From Candidatus Hydrogenedentota bacterium (GTDB lineage: Bacteria > Hydrogenedentota > Hydrogenedentia > Hydrogenedentales > CAILVY01): a stretch of 64,000 nt of DNA. The stretch spans positions 1 to 64,000 of the forward strand of contig JAKQOG010000258.1 of NCBI GenBank assembly GCA_029565395.1, in the 5' to 3' direction. The position numbers were made by a program, and so were the translations under genes. Positions 44,370 to 53,083 of the stretch are shown here, piece after piece. The notes under the pieces are model-generated. The model did no database searches and was not told the DNA's origin. It saw nothing but the letters and a program-made list of their open reading frames with translations. Position 1 is the stretch's first letter, and the number at the start of each line of letters is the position of its first letter.

Positions 44370-45542
44370 TCAATGCCGTCCGGCCAATTCTTGCGCTAAC
44401 TGCCCGACACTGATTGCTTCGACATTCTCCGTTATCGGATACCGCTCTTGGCCTGAATACACAATAAATGATTTTGCGGGGCGTACATCTTCCCGGCCAT
44501 GATAGAACCCCTTTTCGCACTTGGGCGCCGAGCCCAGTTTGATTTCCACCGCCCAAGTCTCCCCCCCCGGAAATTCCAATAGCAAATCAATTTCCGCCCC
44601 GGCCGCCGTCCGGTAGAAACTTGCATAGGTGCGATCCGGGGCTGCCGCCAGAAGATTTTCAATAACAAACCCTTCCCAACTCACCCCCACGACTGGATGA
44701 CCGCATACTTGATTATGATCCATCACACCAAGCAAGGCGTGGAGCACGCCGCTATCCCGCACATAAATCTTGGGCGATTTCACCAGACGTTTATTGAGAT
44801 TTGCATGGAAAGGCGGCAATCGCCGCACCAGCAATAGATCCGCCAAGAGATCAATATACCGTGTTACAGTCTGAGCACTGATGGAAAGACTGCCTGCGAG
44901 CCGCGAGGCATTCAACATCGTGCCCTGGTTATACGCCAGCATGGTCCACAACCGCCCCAACGTTTCGGATGGCATGCGAGGGCCAAACATCGGAATGTCC
45001 CGCTCCAGATAGGTGCGGATAAAATCCTTGCGCAACGCAAAACTTGTTTTATCATCCCCCGCAAGGAAACTGTCCGGAAACCCGCCGCGGATCCAGAGAC
45101 GGTTGATGGCCTCCGGGGTTGCCTTGGTTTCCAGGACGTCAAAAGGCCCCAGATCCACATAGGCCACACGTCCCGCCAGTGTCTCGCCTGATTGACGCAA
45201 TAGATCAATCCCGGCTGAACCCAGCAACAGAAAACGTCCATTCCGTTTACCGCTCCGGCGCCCCTGGTCAATGAGGCCGCGAAGGGTTTGAAAAAGATCA
45301 GGCGCCCGGTGTATTTCGTCCAATACCACGAGCCGGTCTTCATACTGCCGCAAGAAAAAAACCGGATCATTTAACTTATCTCTGTCCGCCTGATTCTCCA
45401 AGTCAAGGTAGAGCGCCTTCCTTTCCTTAGCAAGATGCAACGCCAGCGTTGTCTTCCCCACCTGGCGTGGTCCAATTAATGCGACGGCGGCCTGCCGCGC
45501 GAGTGCTTCCCGAACCTCTTTCTCTTTTCGCCGGTCTATCAT
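44370..45542 (-). CDS. AAA ATPase with DUF4143 domain
   Basis: A 390-residue protein. Walker A is IGPRQVGKTTLALH at 23-36 and Walker B RLVVLDEIHRAPDLF near 70-85, followed by ATPase sensor segments (RFLLLGSAGIDLL). The middle has a winged-helix (YNQGTMLNASRLAGSLSISAQTVTRYI), and the DUF4143 part ends with YVRDSGVLHALLG and AAGAEIDLLLEFPGG, a PD-(D/E)xK-like strand pair. Such ATPases are widespread; some act in toxin-antitoxin-like or defence settings, but the role is not established. The promoter leaves no leader (see 45549-45577). A second, diverged member is at 59689-60915. Confidence 0.9.
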   Translation of the reverse strand: MIDRRKEKEVREALARQAAVALIGPRQVGKTTLALHLAKERKALYLDLENQADRDKLNDPVFFLRQYEDRLVVLDEIHRAPDLFQTLRGLIDQGRRSGKRNGRFLLLGSAGIDLLRQSGETLAGRVAYVDLGPFDVLETKATPEAINRLWIRGGFPDSFLAGDDKTSFALRKDFIRTYLERDIPMFGPRMPSETLGRLWTMLAYNQGTMLNASRLAGSLSISAQTVTRYIDLLADLLLVRRLPPFHANLNKRLVKSPKIYVRDSGVLHALLGVMDHNQVCGHPVVGVSWEGFVIENLLAAAPDRTYASFYRTAAGAEIDLLLEFPGGETWAVEIKLGSAPKCEKGFYHGREDVRPAKSFIVYSGQERYPITENVEAISVGQLAQELAGRH

Positions 45543-45848
45543 CCTTGTATTTTATCCAACTCATGGATAATTTGCAAGGATAAATATCGTCACAAGTATC
45601 TTCTTCCGGCTACTCTGGCGAGCAGCAAGTCATGGTTCATTTGGGTCGAGGAGTGCTTTTTGTGCTTGTAAGACATTATCACAGAAGAACTTAGAGAGTA
45701 TCCATCCGGAATACAAATTTTTTTCACTCTATGTCCCCAAAAGTCGTGCTCAATTGACCTATAGATTGAATTCACCACAACTCTTGGCCACGGTGCGCCG
45801 GGATAGAGGATCTGTTCCGGCGATGTACGGCACAGAAGGAGACAGGGT
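45543..45848. other. Divergent intergenic region
   Basis: It separates the minus-strand DUF4143 gene and the plus-strand 607-residue gene. Its left end holds the DUF4143 promoter; the rest shows no gene. The small minus-strand open frame across 45590-46069 lies over the next gene's start and lacks support. Confidence 0.5.
45549..45577 (-). promoter_or_regulatory. Promoter of the DUF4143 gene, probably leaderless
   Basis: On the minus strand TTGCAA (45577-45572) and TAAAAT (45554-45549) are exactly 17 bases apart. The start codon is at 45542, six bases after the -10 box, so transcription would begin at or beside the ATG. Three GGATAA/TTATCC hexamers (45552, 45565, 45578) overlap the promoter and may be operator half-sites. 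Confidence 0.6.
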
Positions 45849-47672
45849 ATGAAAATGATACGGGACATCCGCTTGAGACGAGTGGCACTTGGAGTCTTTT
45901 GGGAGAAAGTGCTTGCTGGAATTGCCTCAAAATATCCATTCCTGGGCAGACGGGTCACCGTGCGCACTTTCATCGTTTCGTTGATTGTTACACCCTTCGT
46001 ATTTGGCGGAATTTTGTTACTGGAGTTCATTATAGTACGCAATACAGACGAAACGGGCAATAAAACCATTCCCGCCCGTCTTCACGTCCATGTATTGGAT
46101 CAACATACGCATCAACCCATTACTGAGGTCCAATTCGGTTGGAGGTACGGTTGTCTTGAGTGGGGACATACAGTCTGGCCTTTTGACTATAATTCGCAAT
46201 TCAATTGGCCCCCGCCCGCCTTTACCTCTTACTGCAATTCATCTGGTGAATATACTTTGGAGGTTGGTTCCATCGGCAGCGTTACTTTTTATGGCATGGC
46301 GCCGGGATACGCATTGTACAAAGCAAATTTAAGTAATTTAGAACAGGGGTATACACGAGACTATGTCATGTACATGGATAAAGCTTTACCTATCCGCGGG
46401 ATGGTTGTGGATGAAACCGGGAAAGGAATTCCTGATGTCGACATTTTTCTGAATTATGCTCCGAAAACCAATATAAACAAAGTCCAATATGCCCGCAAGA
46501 CAAAGGAAAGCCGGATGGCCATATCACAAGCAGACGGTTCTTTTTCCCTGCCATGGATTCCGGAGGAAGTTGTTCAGATTGCAGCTTACCAAAGAGACTG
46601 TGTTCCCTTTGACGGACAATTTTTCCTTAAAACATTGCCCAATGGTCGGCTTACCATCCAGTTAACCCGATGCGCATGGTTTACGGGCAAGGTCACATTT
46701 GATGAAACCCCCGTGAATGGCGGGGAAGTATCCATTTTGGTGCGCAATGCTTGGCGGGGCCAAGATTTTTCTCTGAAAGGCACTGTCCAATCGGATGGTT
46801 CTTTTTCCTTTAAACGGTTACCCCCGGGAATAATGGAATACCATTATTCTTATGGTTCTAAAATATCGAACTCGTCTTGTATCGGTAAACTTGAAATGAA
46901 TGGCGAGAAAGAGTTATTGCCTGGCCAGGAGGCTGCTATAAGAATGGAATTCTCAGCATTACCAGGGGAGGTTTCATGTACATTTCCGGAACAATTTAAG
47001 GGAGACAAAGGCTTTTCGTTTCTTGTTGAACGACCTGAAACAGGCGAGATGATATATGGCGGCGGAGGGTGTCATTATACATCCAATGATATGAGTATCC
47101 CGGACTTTCCTTCCGGAAATTTCATATTGCGTTTTGAACTCGCTACAGACTCACGAAATCAGCAAAAATGGCAAATTTACGAGGGGACGTTAAAGCCTGG
47201 TGATAAATATCATTTTGACGTACCCATACCGCCGCATACATCGCGTATTGACTATAAAATTATCAATCCCGAAGACGACAACCGATATAGCGCAGTTCTA
47301 TTCAGTGGTGATGTGCCGGTGGACGCAGATGAATATGGGGAATGGCCATACGTGGAATTTGAAATGTATCGATTTTTAGGCAGGGCAAGAGACAATTTTC
47401 ATATTGTTGCGGAAGTGTGGTCGCACCCTTGGCTCGAAAATAGTTATACTGAACGTCCATTCGGAGAGTTTATATGTCTTGAGCCTGGAAATTATACCCT
47501 ATATGTGCGCAGTATCAGGTATCAGGGCAAAGGTTGCCAGCCGGAAACAAGAGCCGCTGTACAAAATATTGTTATCCAGAATCCCGATGACAATGTCCAG
47601 ATTACACTAAAACTCCAAGAAGCGGAACGAAAGAACTTCAATCGAAATCCGCGTTACTTCCCATGTGATTAA
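45849..47672 (+). CDS. Membrane-anchored protein with carboxypeptidase-regulatory-like domains
   Basis: A 607-residue protein I do not recognise by name. A basic N-terminus leads to one transmembrane helix (TFIVSLIVTPFVFGGILLLEF) near 40-62; the rest is outside. Several short beta-sandwich modules follow, each starting like IRGMVVDETGKGIPDVDIFL and containing DGSFSLPWIP or DGSFSFKRLPPG, which matches the CarboxypepD_reg/SpaA-like fold. The opening PARLHVHVLDQHTHQPITEVQF is another such module. GGAG precedes the ATG. Base composition is clearly more AT-rich than the neighbours and the gene is alone, which could mean recent transfer. Function unknown. Confidence 0.75.
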   Translation: MKMIRDIRLRRVALGVFWEKVLAGIASKYPFLGRRVTVRTFIVSLIVTPFVFGGILLLEFIIVRNTDETGNKTIPARLHVHVLDQHTHQPITEVQFGWRYGCLEWGHTVWPFDYNSQFNWPPPAFTSYCNSSGEYTLEVGSIGSVTFYGMAPGYALYKANLSNLEQGYTRDYVMYMDKALPIRGMVVDETGKGIPDVDIFLNYAPKTNINKVQYARKTKESRMAISQADGSFSLPWIPEEVVQIAAYQRDCVPFDGQFFLKTLPNGRLTIQLTRCAWFTGKVTFDETPVNGGEVSILVRNAWRGQDFSLKGTVQSDGSFSFKRLPPGIMEYHYSYGSKISNSSCIGKLEMNGEKELLPGQEAAIRMEFSALPGEVSCTFPEQFKGDKGFSFLVERPETGEMIYGGGGCHYTSNDMSIPDFPSGNFILRFELATDSRNQQKWQIYEGTLKPGDKYHFDVPIPPHTSRIDYKIINPEDDNRYSAVLFSGDVPVDADEYGEWPYVEFEMYRFLGRARDNFHIVAEVWSHPWLENSYTERPFGEFICLEPGNYTLYVRSIRYQGKGCQPETRAAVQNIVIQNPDDNVQITLKLQEAERKNFNRNPRYFPCD

Positions 47673-47898
47673 AATGCTTGCTCAGTAGTGGTGTGTCGCT
47701 CACATAAACCGATACGATTGCTGAGGTTGACGCCTTGTGTAATGAAAAGCATATCGTTTAAACAAGCCTGCTTTTAAATTTCTAGTTTTGCAATACCGGC
47801 CAGGAATGTGTTGGTATAGAGGGAAATGGATGTAAAAGGCAATGGAATATCCCTCTGGCGCGGGCAACTGCACTTAGGGCGGTTCCTGGGAGATGGAT

Positions 47899-48858
47899 AT
47901 GAGCAAGAAGTCAATGACGCGGCGGGGATTTGTGGGTACGGTGGCGGCAACGGCCGGAGCGGCGAGTCTTTCAACGGCACAGGCGGCAACAGAGGCAAAA
48001 CCGCCGCTGAAGGCGCGGTTCGGATTGAACCTGCTGGTATATACAGCGTCGTTTACGAAGGACCAGGTGGATCTGATTAAGAAGGTGGCGGATATGGGCT
48101 ATGACGGGGTGGAGATCTTGTTTGGCGACCTGGATGTATTGGATGCGGCGGCGACGCGGCGGGCGTGTGAAGCGGCGAAGATGGGGTTAACCGCGTGCGC
48201 AATCATGCCGGAAAATGCGAGCCTGACCAGTGGCGATGCGGCGGTGCGTCAGAAGGGTGTGGAACGATTGAAGCGCATTGTGGACATCACGGCGGAGATG
48301 GGGGGCGAGGCGGCGGCGGGGCCGTTGTATGCGCCGGTGCGGTATTTGCCGGGCCGGGAACGTACCCTGGAGGAGTGGAAGTGGGCGGTGGACGGGTTGC
48401 GCGCTGGCGCGGAACACGCGGAACGCGCCAAGATTTTTCTGGCGATTGAGACATTGAACCGTTTTGAAACATATATGATCAACACAAACGCGGATGCATT
48501 AAAGCTGGTGCGCGAGGTGAATCATCCCAGTTTGAAGGTGCAGATCGACACGTTCCATGCGCACATTGAGGAGAAGGATACGGCGGCGGCGATTCGCGCG
48601 GCGGGGCCGCTGCTGGGCCATTTCCACTCCTGCGAGAATGATCGCGGGGTGCCGGGCACGGGCCAGGTGCGCTGGAAAGAGATTTTTGCGGCGTTGCGCG
48701 ATATTCATTACGGCGGTTGGATTACCATTGAGAGTTTTGCCACGGGCATTGTGGATTTATGCGCCGCAGCCTGCATCTGGCGTCCGATTTATGATTCCGC
48801 GGACAACCTGGCGGTGAATGGCCTGGCTTTCTTGAAGTCCATGGCCCGCTCGGCGTAA
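47899..48858 (+). CDS. Tat-exported sugar isomerase/epimerase (hydroxypyruvate-isomerase/tagatose-epimerase-like)
   Basis: About 319 residues from ATG 47899; an ATG two codons earlier abuts the GGGAG site and is less likely. MTRRGFVGTVAATAGAASLS is a twin-arginine signal. The TIM barrel shows GYDGVEILFGD, FLAIETLNRFETY, VQIDTFHAHIEEKD and LGHFHSCENDRGVPGTGQVRW, then WITIESF. The two Glu, the Asp and His match the metal site of the D-tagatose 3-epimerase/hydroxypyruvate isomerase group. An exported member of a normally cytosolic family suggests sugar chemistry in the periplasm. The next gene, an exported dehydrogenase, follows 96 bases later. Confidence 0.87.
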   Translation: MSKKSMTRRGFVGTVAATAGAASLSTAQAATEAKPPLKARFGLNLLVYTASFTKDQVDLIKKVADMGYDGVEILFGDLDVLDAAATRRACEAAKMGLTACAIMPENASLTSGDAAVRQKGVERLKRIVDITAEMGGEAAAGPLYAPVRYLPGRERTLEEWKWAVDGLRAGAEHAERAKIFLAIETLNRFETYMINTNADALKLVREVNHPSLKVQIDTFHAHIEEKDTAAAIRAAGPLLGHFHSCENDRGVPGTGQVRWKEIFAALRDIHYGGWITIESFATGIVDLCAAACIWRPIYDSADNLAVNGLAFLKSMARSA

Positions 48859-48954
48859 TCTGCCCTTGTTTGTGTGCGGGCCGTGATTCCCTCGGCCTGA
48901 TAAGGTACAACCCATTCGCAGCGATCCTGTTGCGATACTCATAAGGGAAGCATT

Positions 48955-50235
48955 ATGAAACGAATCGAACGAAAACCTGTTTTGAACCGCCGTCAATTTC
49001 TAAAAACCAGCGCCGCCGCCGTGGGTGGTGCCGTAGCGGCCCCGCTGATCATCACCAATTCCGCGCTAGGCGCGGCGGGCCGCGCGCCGGCGAGCGAGCG
49101 GATTGTGATGGGCACCATCGGCTTGGGCGGACGCGGCCGGGATGTGATGCGTTCCTTCATGTCAGAGCCGGACGTGCAGATGGTGGCGGTGTGTGACGTA
49201 TTCAAGAATAAGCGTGAAGAGGCCCGTAAGCAAGTAAATGATGGGTATAAAAACAAGGATTGCCAAACCTATATCGACATGCTGGAACTCCTGGATCGCC
49301 CGGATATCGACGCGGTGCTGATTGCCACGGGCGATAATTGGCATTCGGGGGTGTCGATCCTGGCGGCGCGCGCCGGGAAGGACATGTATTGCGAGAAGCC
49401 CATGAGCGTGACCATTGCGGAATCACGCGCCGTGGCGGAAACCATGCGGCGCTTGGGGCGCATATTCCAATGCGGAACACAGCGCCGCAACGTGGCCAAT
49501 TTCCGGTTTGCGGTGGAACTGGCCCACAGCGGGAAGCTGGGCCGCCTGAAGGAACTGCACGCTGAGCAGGCAGGCATTGGCCATGAATATGACACGGTAC
49601 TGCCCGGTGAGCCGGAACCGCCCCGGGAGGAGTTTGACTGGAACCGCTGGCTGGGTCCGGCGCAATGGCGTCCGTATAACCAGAAAACCCCAACGCGCGG
49701 ATTTTGGAGTTCGCATTGGGATTTCAGCGGCGGCGCGATCACGGAATGGGGCAGCCATACGGCGGATTTGTGTCAGTGGGCGAACAGCGCGGATGACACC
49801 GGCCCCATCGAGTTCTGGAAGGAGGGCGACCGCTATTTGGGGCGGTATGCCAACGGCGCCACGCTGGTCTTGCGCACGGGGCTGCGGTTCGGTTCGTGTC
49901 CTGTGCGCTTTGAGGGCGATGAAGGCTGGGTGGAAACGGGCGACTCGGGAGAATTGGAAGCGCATCCAAAATCGCTGATGGGCGAAGGCAAGTTTGAAGG
50001 CGGGTACCCCGTGGGCAACCATGTGCGCGAATTTTTGAATTGCGTCAAGACCCGCCAGCAGACCATATCGAACGCGGATGTCGCGCATCATTCCATTACG
50101 GCATGCCACGTGGCGAACATCTGTAAGCGCCTGGGCCGTCCGGTGAAATGGGATCCGGCAAAAGAAGAGGCCATCGGCGATGAAGAGGCGAACCGCCTGC
50201 GTTCTCGGGCGTACCGGGAACCGTGGTATCTGTGA
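48955..50235 (+). CDS. Tat-exported Gfo/Idh/MocA oxidoreductase
   Basis: A 426-residue dehydrogenase. NRRQFLKTSAAAVGGAVAAP is a twin-arginine signal. The Rossmann fold has VMGTIGLGGRGRDVMRSFM and CDVFKNKREEA; MYCEKPMSVT carries the family lysine. FNWNRWLGPAQWRPY-type and SSHWDFSGGAITEWGSHTADL segments are typical of the exported Gfo/Idh/MocA subgroup abundant in Planctomycetes, Lentisphaerae and Hydrogenedentota. Some exported relatives oxidise the 3-hydroxyl of glycosides with tightly bound NAD. AAGGGAAG precedes the ATG. It sits between the exported epimerase and a HEAT lipoprotein. Confidence 0.9.
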   Translation: MKRIERKPVLNRRQFLKTSAAAVGGAVAAPLIITNSALGAAGRAPASERIVMGTIGLGGRGRDVMRSFMSEPDVQMVAVCDVFKNKREEARKQVNDGYKNKDCQTYIDMLELLDRPDIDAVLIATGDNWHSGVSILAARAGKDMYCEKPMSVTIAESRAVAETMRRLGRIFQCGTQRRNVANFRFAVELAHSGKLGRLKELHAEQAGIGHEYDTVLPGEPEPPREEFDWNRWLGPAQWRPYNQKTPTRGFWSSHWDFSGGAITEWGSHTADLCQWANSADDTGPIEFWKEGDRYLGRYANGATLVLRTGLRFGSCPVRFEGDEGWVETGDSGELEAHPKSLMGEGKFEGGYPVGNHVREFLNCVKTRQQTISNADVAHHSITACHVANICKRLGRPVKWDPAKEEAIGDEEANRLRSRAYREPWYL

Positions 50236-50273
50236 GATCGGGAATCAGCGGACAAATAAAGGACGAATGACTT

Positions 50274-52211
50274 ATGAACGATAGAAAATGGCGGTTGAGT
50301 GCAGTGGTGGCCGTATGTATGGCGGCCATGATGATGGGGTGTGTCAGTAAAACCACAGTAGCGGAAGATGCCAGTGAAGCAGAACTGATCGCGGTGTTGA
50401 AAAGCGACGCCGATTGGTTCGCGAAGGATGCGGCCTGCCGGCGGCTGCGCGTAATTGGAACTGCGGAAAGCGTTCCCGCGCTGGCGGCATTATTGCCGGA
50501 TGCGAAGCTTTCGCACATCGCCCGGTATGCGCTGGAGCCCATGCCGTTCGCAGAAGCGGGGAAGGCGTTGCGCGATGGTCTTGCCCAAGCCACGGATTTG
50601 ACCAAGGCGGGCATTGTGATTTCGTTAGGCGCACGGCGGGATAAGGAAGCGGTGCCGTTGTTGATTCCACTTATTATGGATGCCAACACGGATATAGCGC
50701 GGACGGCGGCAGGGGCTTTGGGCCGAATCGCCACATCGGAGGCCGCGGACGCACTGCTCGATGCCCAAGACACGGTGGCGATAAGTGTAAAACCCGCGTT
50801 ATATGAAGGGCTGCTGGCGGCGGCGCAGCAAATGGATAAAAACGGAGAACCCCGGAAGGCCGCGAAGATTTTCAACCAATTGCTCGATCCGGACAGGGCC
50901 ATGAACATCCGTATGGGTGCATTTCGCGGACTGGCCTATGCAAAGCCCAGCGCCGACTGGATAGAGGACACGCTAGAGGGCGATGATCCCGTGTTGCGGG
51001 ATATGGCGGCGCAGATTGTCGCGGAAACCACAGGCGAAAAAGACACGAAATATTACGCGAAGGAATTGCCGGAATTGCCCGAGGAAGGACAGGTGGCGCT
51101 ATTGCGGGGCTTGGCGGCGCGTAAAGACCCGGCGGCGCGTCCAGCGGTGGCAGAGGCGGTAGCCAGTAAGGATAAGAACGTACAGTTGGCCGCGTTGAAG
51201 GCATTGGCGACGTTGGGCAATGCGGAGAATGTACCCGCCTTGATGGAACGGTTAGGTTCGGAGGATGAAGACATTGCCGCCACCGCATCGCAAACGCTCA
51301 CGGCCTTGGAAGGCCCGGAAATCGACGCTGCCATGGCCAATGGCTTTACTACCGCCGCCGTGCCTGTGCGGGTGAAGTTATTGGAACTGCTGACGAACCG
51401 CCGCGCGGCGCAAACAGTCCCGCTGGCCGTTCAAAGTGTGAACGATAGCGATGTGCAACTGCGTGGAGCGGGGTTGCGCGCGCTGGAGCGCCGCGGCGGG
51501 CAGGCGGAAGCGCCTGCGGTGATTGCGTTGATGCTGAAAAGCACGGAAGCGGCGGAACGTTCCGCAACAGAGTCAGCCTTGGGCGCGATTGGCGTGCGTA
51601 CGGGCGAGCCGATGCTGCCTTCGTTGCTGACGGCGATGAAGGAAGCGCCGATGGAAGTGCGGGTGATCTTTCTCCGTGTCATAGCGCAAATTGGCGGCGT
51701 GCAGGCGCTTGATACGGTGCTGGCGGCCATGGCGGACCCCAACGAACCTATTCGCACGGAAGCATTGAACCTGCTGTCTACTTGGACCACGATGGACGCC
51801 GCCCCGCATCTGCGTAAACTGGCCGAAAGCGCCGATCTCAGCCAGCAGGTGTTGGGATTGCGCGGCTACGTCCGCCTGGCGCAAAGCGAAACCGCCGTGG
51901 ACAAAAAAATCACCATGCTTACGGACGCCATGGGGCTGGTGAAGCGTCCCGACGAGAAAAAGCTCGTATTATCCGCCTGGGGCGCCCTGCCAACACCACA
52001 ATCGCTCACCGCGCTACTCCCGCAATTGGACGATCCAGCGGTGAAGACTGAAGCCGCACTGGCCGTGATCAATGTGGCAACACAACTGGGCAAACAGAGT
52101 CCGGAAGGTAAAACACTCGGCATTGACGCGCTCAAGACCGTGTTGGGAAAATGCGACGACGCCACTATCCACGATACCGCGCAGAATGCATTAACTGCAC
52201 TGCAAAAGTGA
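50274..52211 (+). CDS. HEAT-repeat lipoprotein
   Basis: A 645-residue protein. The lipobox MMMGC places the acylated cysteine at 23. Nearly all the rest is HEAT or PBS-lyase-like helical repeats (for example AVPLLIPLIMDANTDIARTAAGALGRIA, here a single ~30-residue unit; about 14 or more copies by eye). HEAT lipoproteins of this kind are common next to exported Gfo/Idh/MocA and DUF1080 genes in Planctomycetes-like genomes, probably as scaffolds in the periplasm. AAAGGA is nine bases before the ATG. Ends just before a terminator shared with the DUF1080 gene. Confidence 0.85.
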   Translation: MNDRKWRLSAVVAVCMAAMMMGCVSKTTVAEDASEAELIAVLKSDADWFAKDAACRRLRVIGTAESVPALAALLPDAKLSHIARYALEPMPFAEAGKALRDGLAQATDLTKAGIVISLGARRDKEAVPLLIPLIMDANTDIARTAAGALGRIATSEAADALLDAQDTVAISVKPALYEGLLAAAQQMDKNGEPRKAAKIFNQLLDPDRAMNIRMGAFRGLAYAKPSADWIEDTLEGDDPVLRDMAAQIVAETTGEKDTKYYAKELPELPEEGQVALLRGLAARKDPAARPAVAEAVASKDKNVQLAALKALATLGNAENVPALMERLGSEDEDIAATASQTLTALEGPEIDAAMANGFTTAAVPVRVKLLELLTNRRAAQTVPLAVQSVNDSDVQLRGAGLRALERRGGQAEAPAVIALMLKSTEAAERSATESALGAIGVRTGEPMLPSLLTAMKEAPMEVRVIFLRVIAQIGGVQALDTVLAAMADPNEPIRTEALNLLSTWTTMDAAPHLRKLAESADLSQQVLGLRGYVRLAQSETAVDKKITMLTDAMGLVKRPDEKKLVLSAWGALPTPQSLTALLPQLDDPAVKTEAALAVINVATQLGKQSPEGKTLGIDALKTVLGKCDDATIHDTAQNALTALQK

Positions 52212-52228
52212 TTGCTGCTGAATAATTA

Positions 52229-52268
52229 CGCCTCGGAAGGAAAGATGCCTGCCGAGGCGTTCTTTTCA
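52229..52268. terminator. Terminator between the HEAT and DUF1080 genes
   Basis: CGCCTCGG (52229-52236) pairs with CCGAGGCG (52252-52259) around a 15-base loop and is followed by TTCTTTTC. It lies between two convergent genes and starts 18 bases after the HEAT gene stop. Confidence 0.75.
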
Positions 52269-52278
52269 GCATGTTTCA

Positions 52279-52923
52279 TTACGACAAAAGCCGGATCATG
52301 ACTTCCTTCACGGTGATTTTCATTTTGTTGAATTCGTCGCCGGGGTGAATCTGAAATCCGATTTTTCCGGTGGTGAAGGAATTCTCATGAACATCGCCGA
52401 CTTGCTTGCCGTTCAGGCTGACCACAAGATGATCGCCCTTGGCCAGAATGGTCATGGTGTTCCAATCGTCCTTTTTCTCGAGTGATTTGTCCGTATTCAT
52501 CGAAAGAAACATCTTGCCAGGGCAATAGATCGTGCCGGAATAGCATTCGGGATTCTTGTATTCGAGGATGTCCGCCTGATAGGACTTGTCGGGGTTCTGA
52601 TAGCGGAACCATATACCACTGTTCGCGGGCCATTGAATCTTATAGGTGACGCGCACTTCGTAATCGGCATAGTCTTTGTCGGTGAAGAGGTCGCCAGCGG
52701 CGCCGTTGGGGCCTTGAACGCCCACAATGCATCCATCCTCCACTTTCCACACCGCATTCCCTTCCGCTTTCCAGCCGGAAAGATCCTTCCCGTTAAACAA
52801 CGGCGTCCAATCTGCTTTCTTTTTCGCTTCTTCCGCGGAAAAGGCATTGACCGTCCACAATCCTGCGATTATTCCCGCGCTTTGTCCCAAAAATGTCCTT
52901 CGAGCGATGTGTATCTTCGCCAT
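52279..52923 (-). CDS. Exported 3-keto-disaccharide hydrolase (DUF1080)
   Basis: About 214 residues from ATG 52923 (AAGGAA upstream; the frame stays open to 52977). IARRTFLGQSAGIIAGLW is a twin-arginine signal. The mature part is a concanavalin-like jelly roll with WTPLFNGKDLSGWKAEG, ANSGIWFRYQNPD, ADILEYKNPECYSGTIYC and DWNTMTILAKGDHLVVSLNGKQVGD, the DUF1080 signature. Some members hydrolyse 3-keto-glycosides produced by Gfo/Idh/MocA enzymes. Three exported enzymes of that pathway (epimerase, dehydrogenase, hydrolase) are thus encoded within 5 kb. Confidence 0.88.
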   Translation of the reverse strand: MAKIHIARRTFLGQSAGIIAGLWTVNAFSAEEAKKKADWTPLFNGKDLSGWKAEGNAVWKVEDGCIVGVQGPNGAAGDLFTDKDYADYEVRVTYKIQWPANSGIWFRYQNPDKSYQADILEYKNPECYSGTIYCPGKMFLSMNTDKSLEKKDDWNTMTILAKGDHLVVSLNGKQVGDVHENSFTTGKIGFQIHPGDEFNKMKITVKEVMIRLLS

Positions 52924-53083
52924 GATCTGTTCCTTCCGGTTTGGTTTATTCAACGGCAGGAAAAAGCAATTTTCCATGCCGTAATCCTTCCACTATGGCA
53001 GACAAAGGTTGCTGGATCAAGGCGGGCGGCGTCAGTCGAAAATGTTGTGTTATACTAAAAATCCAACTAAGGAGTGAAGGTGT

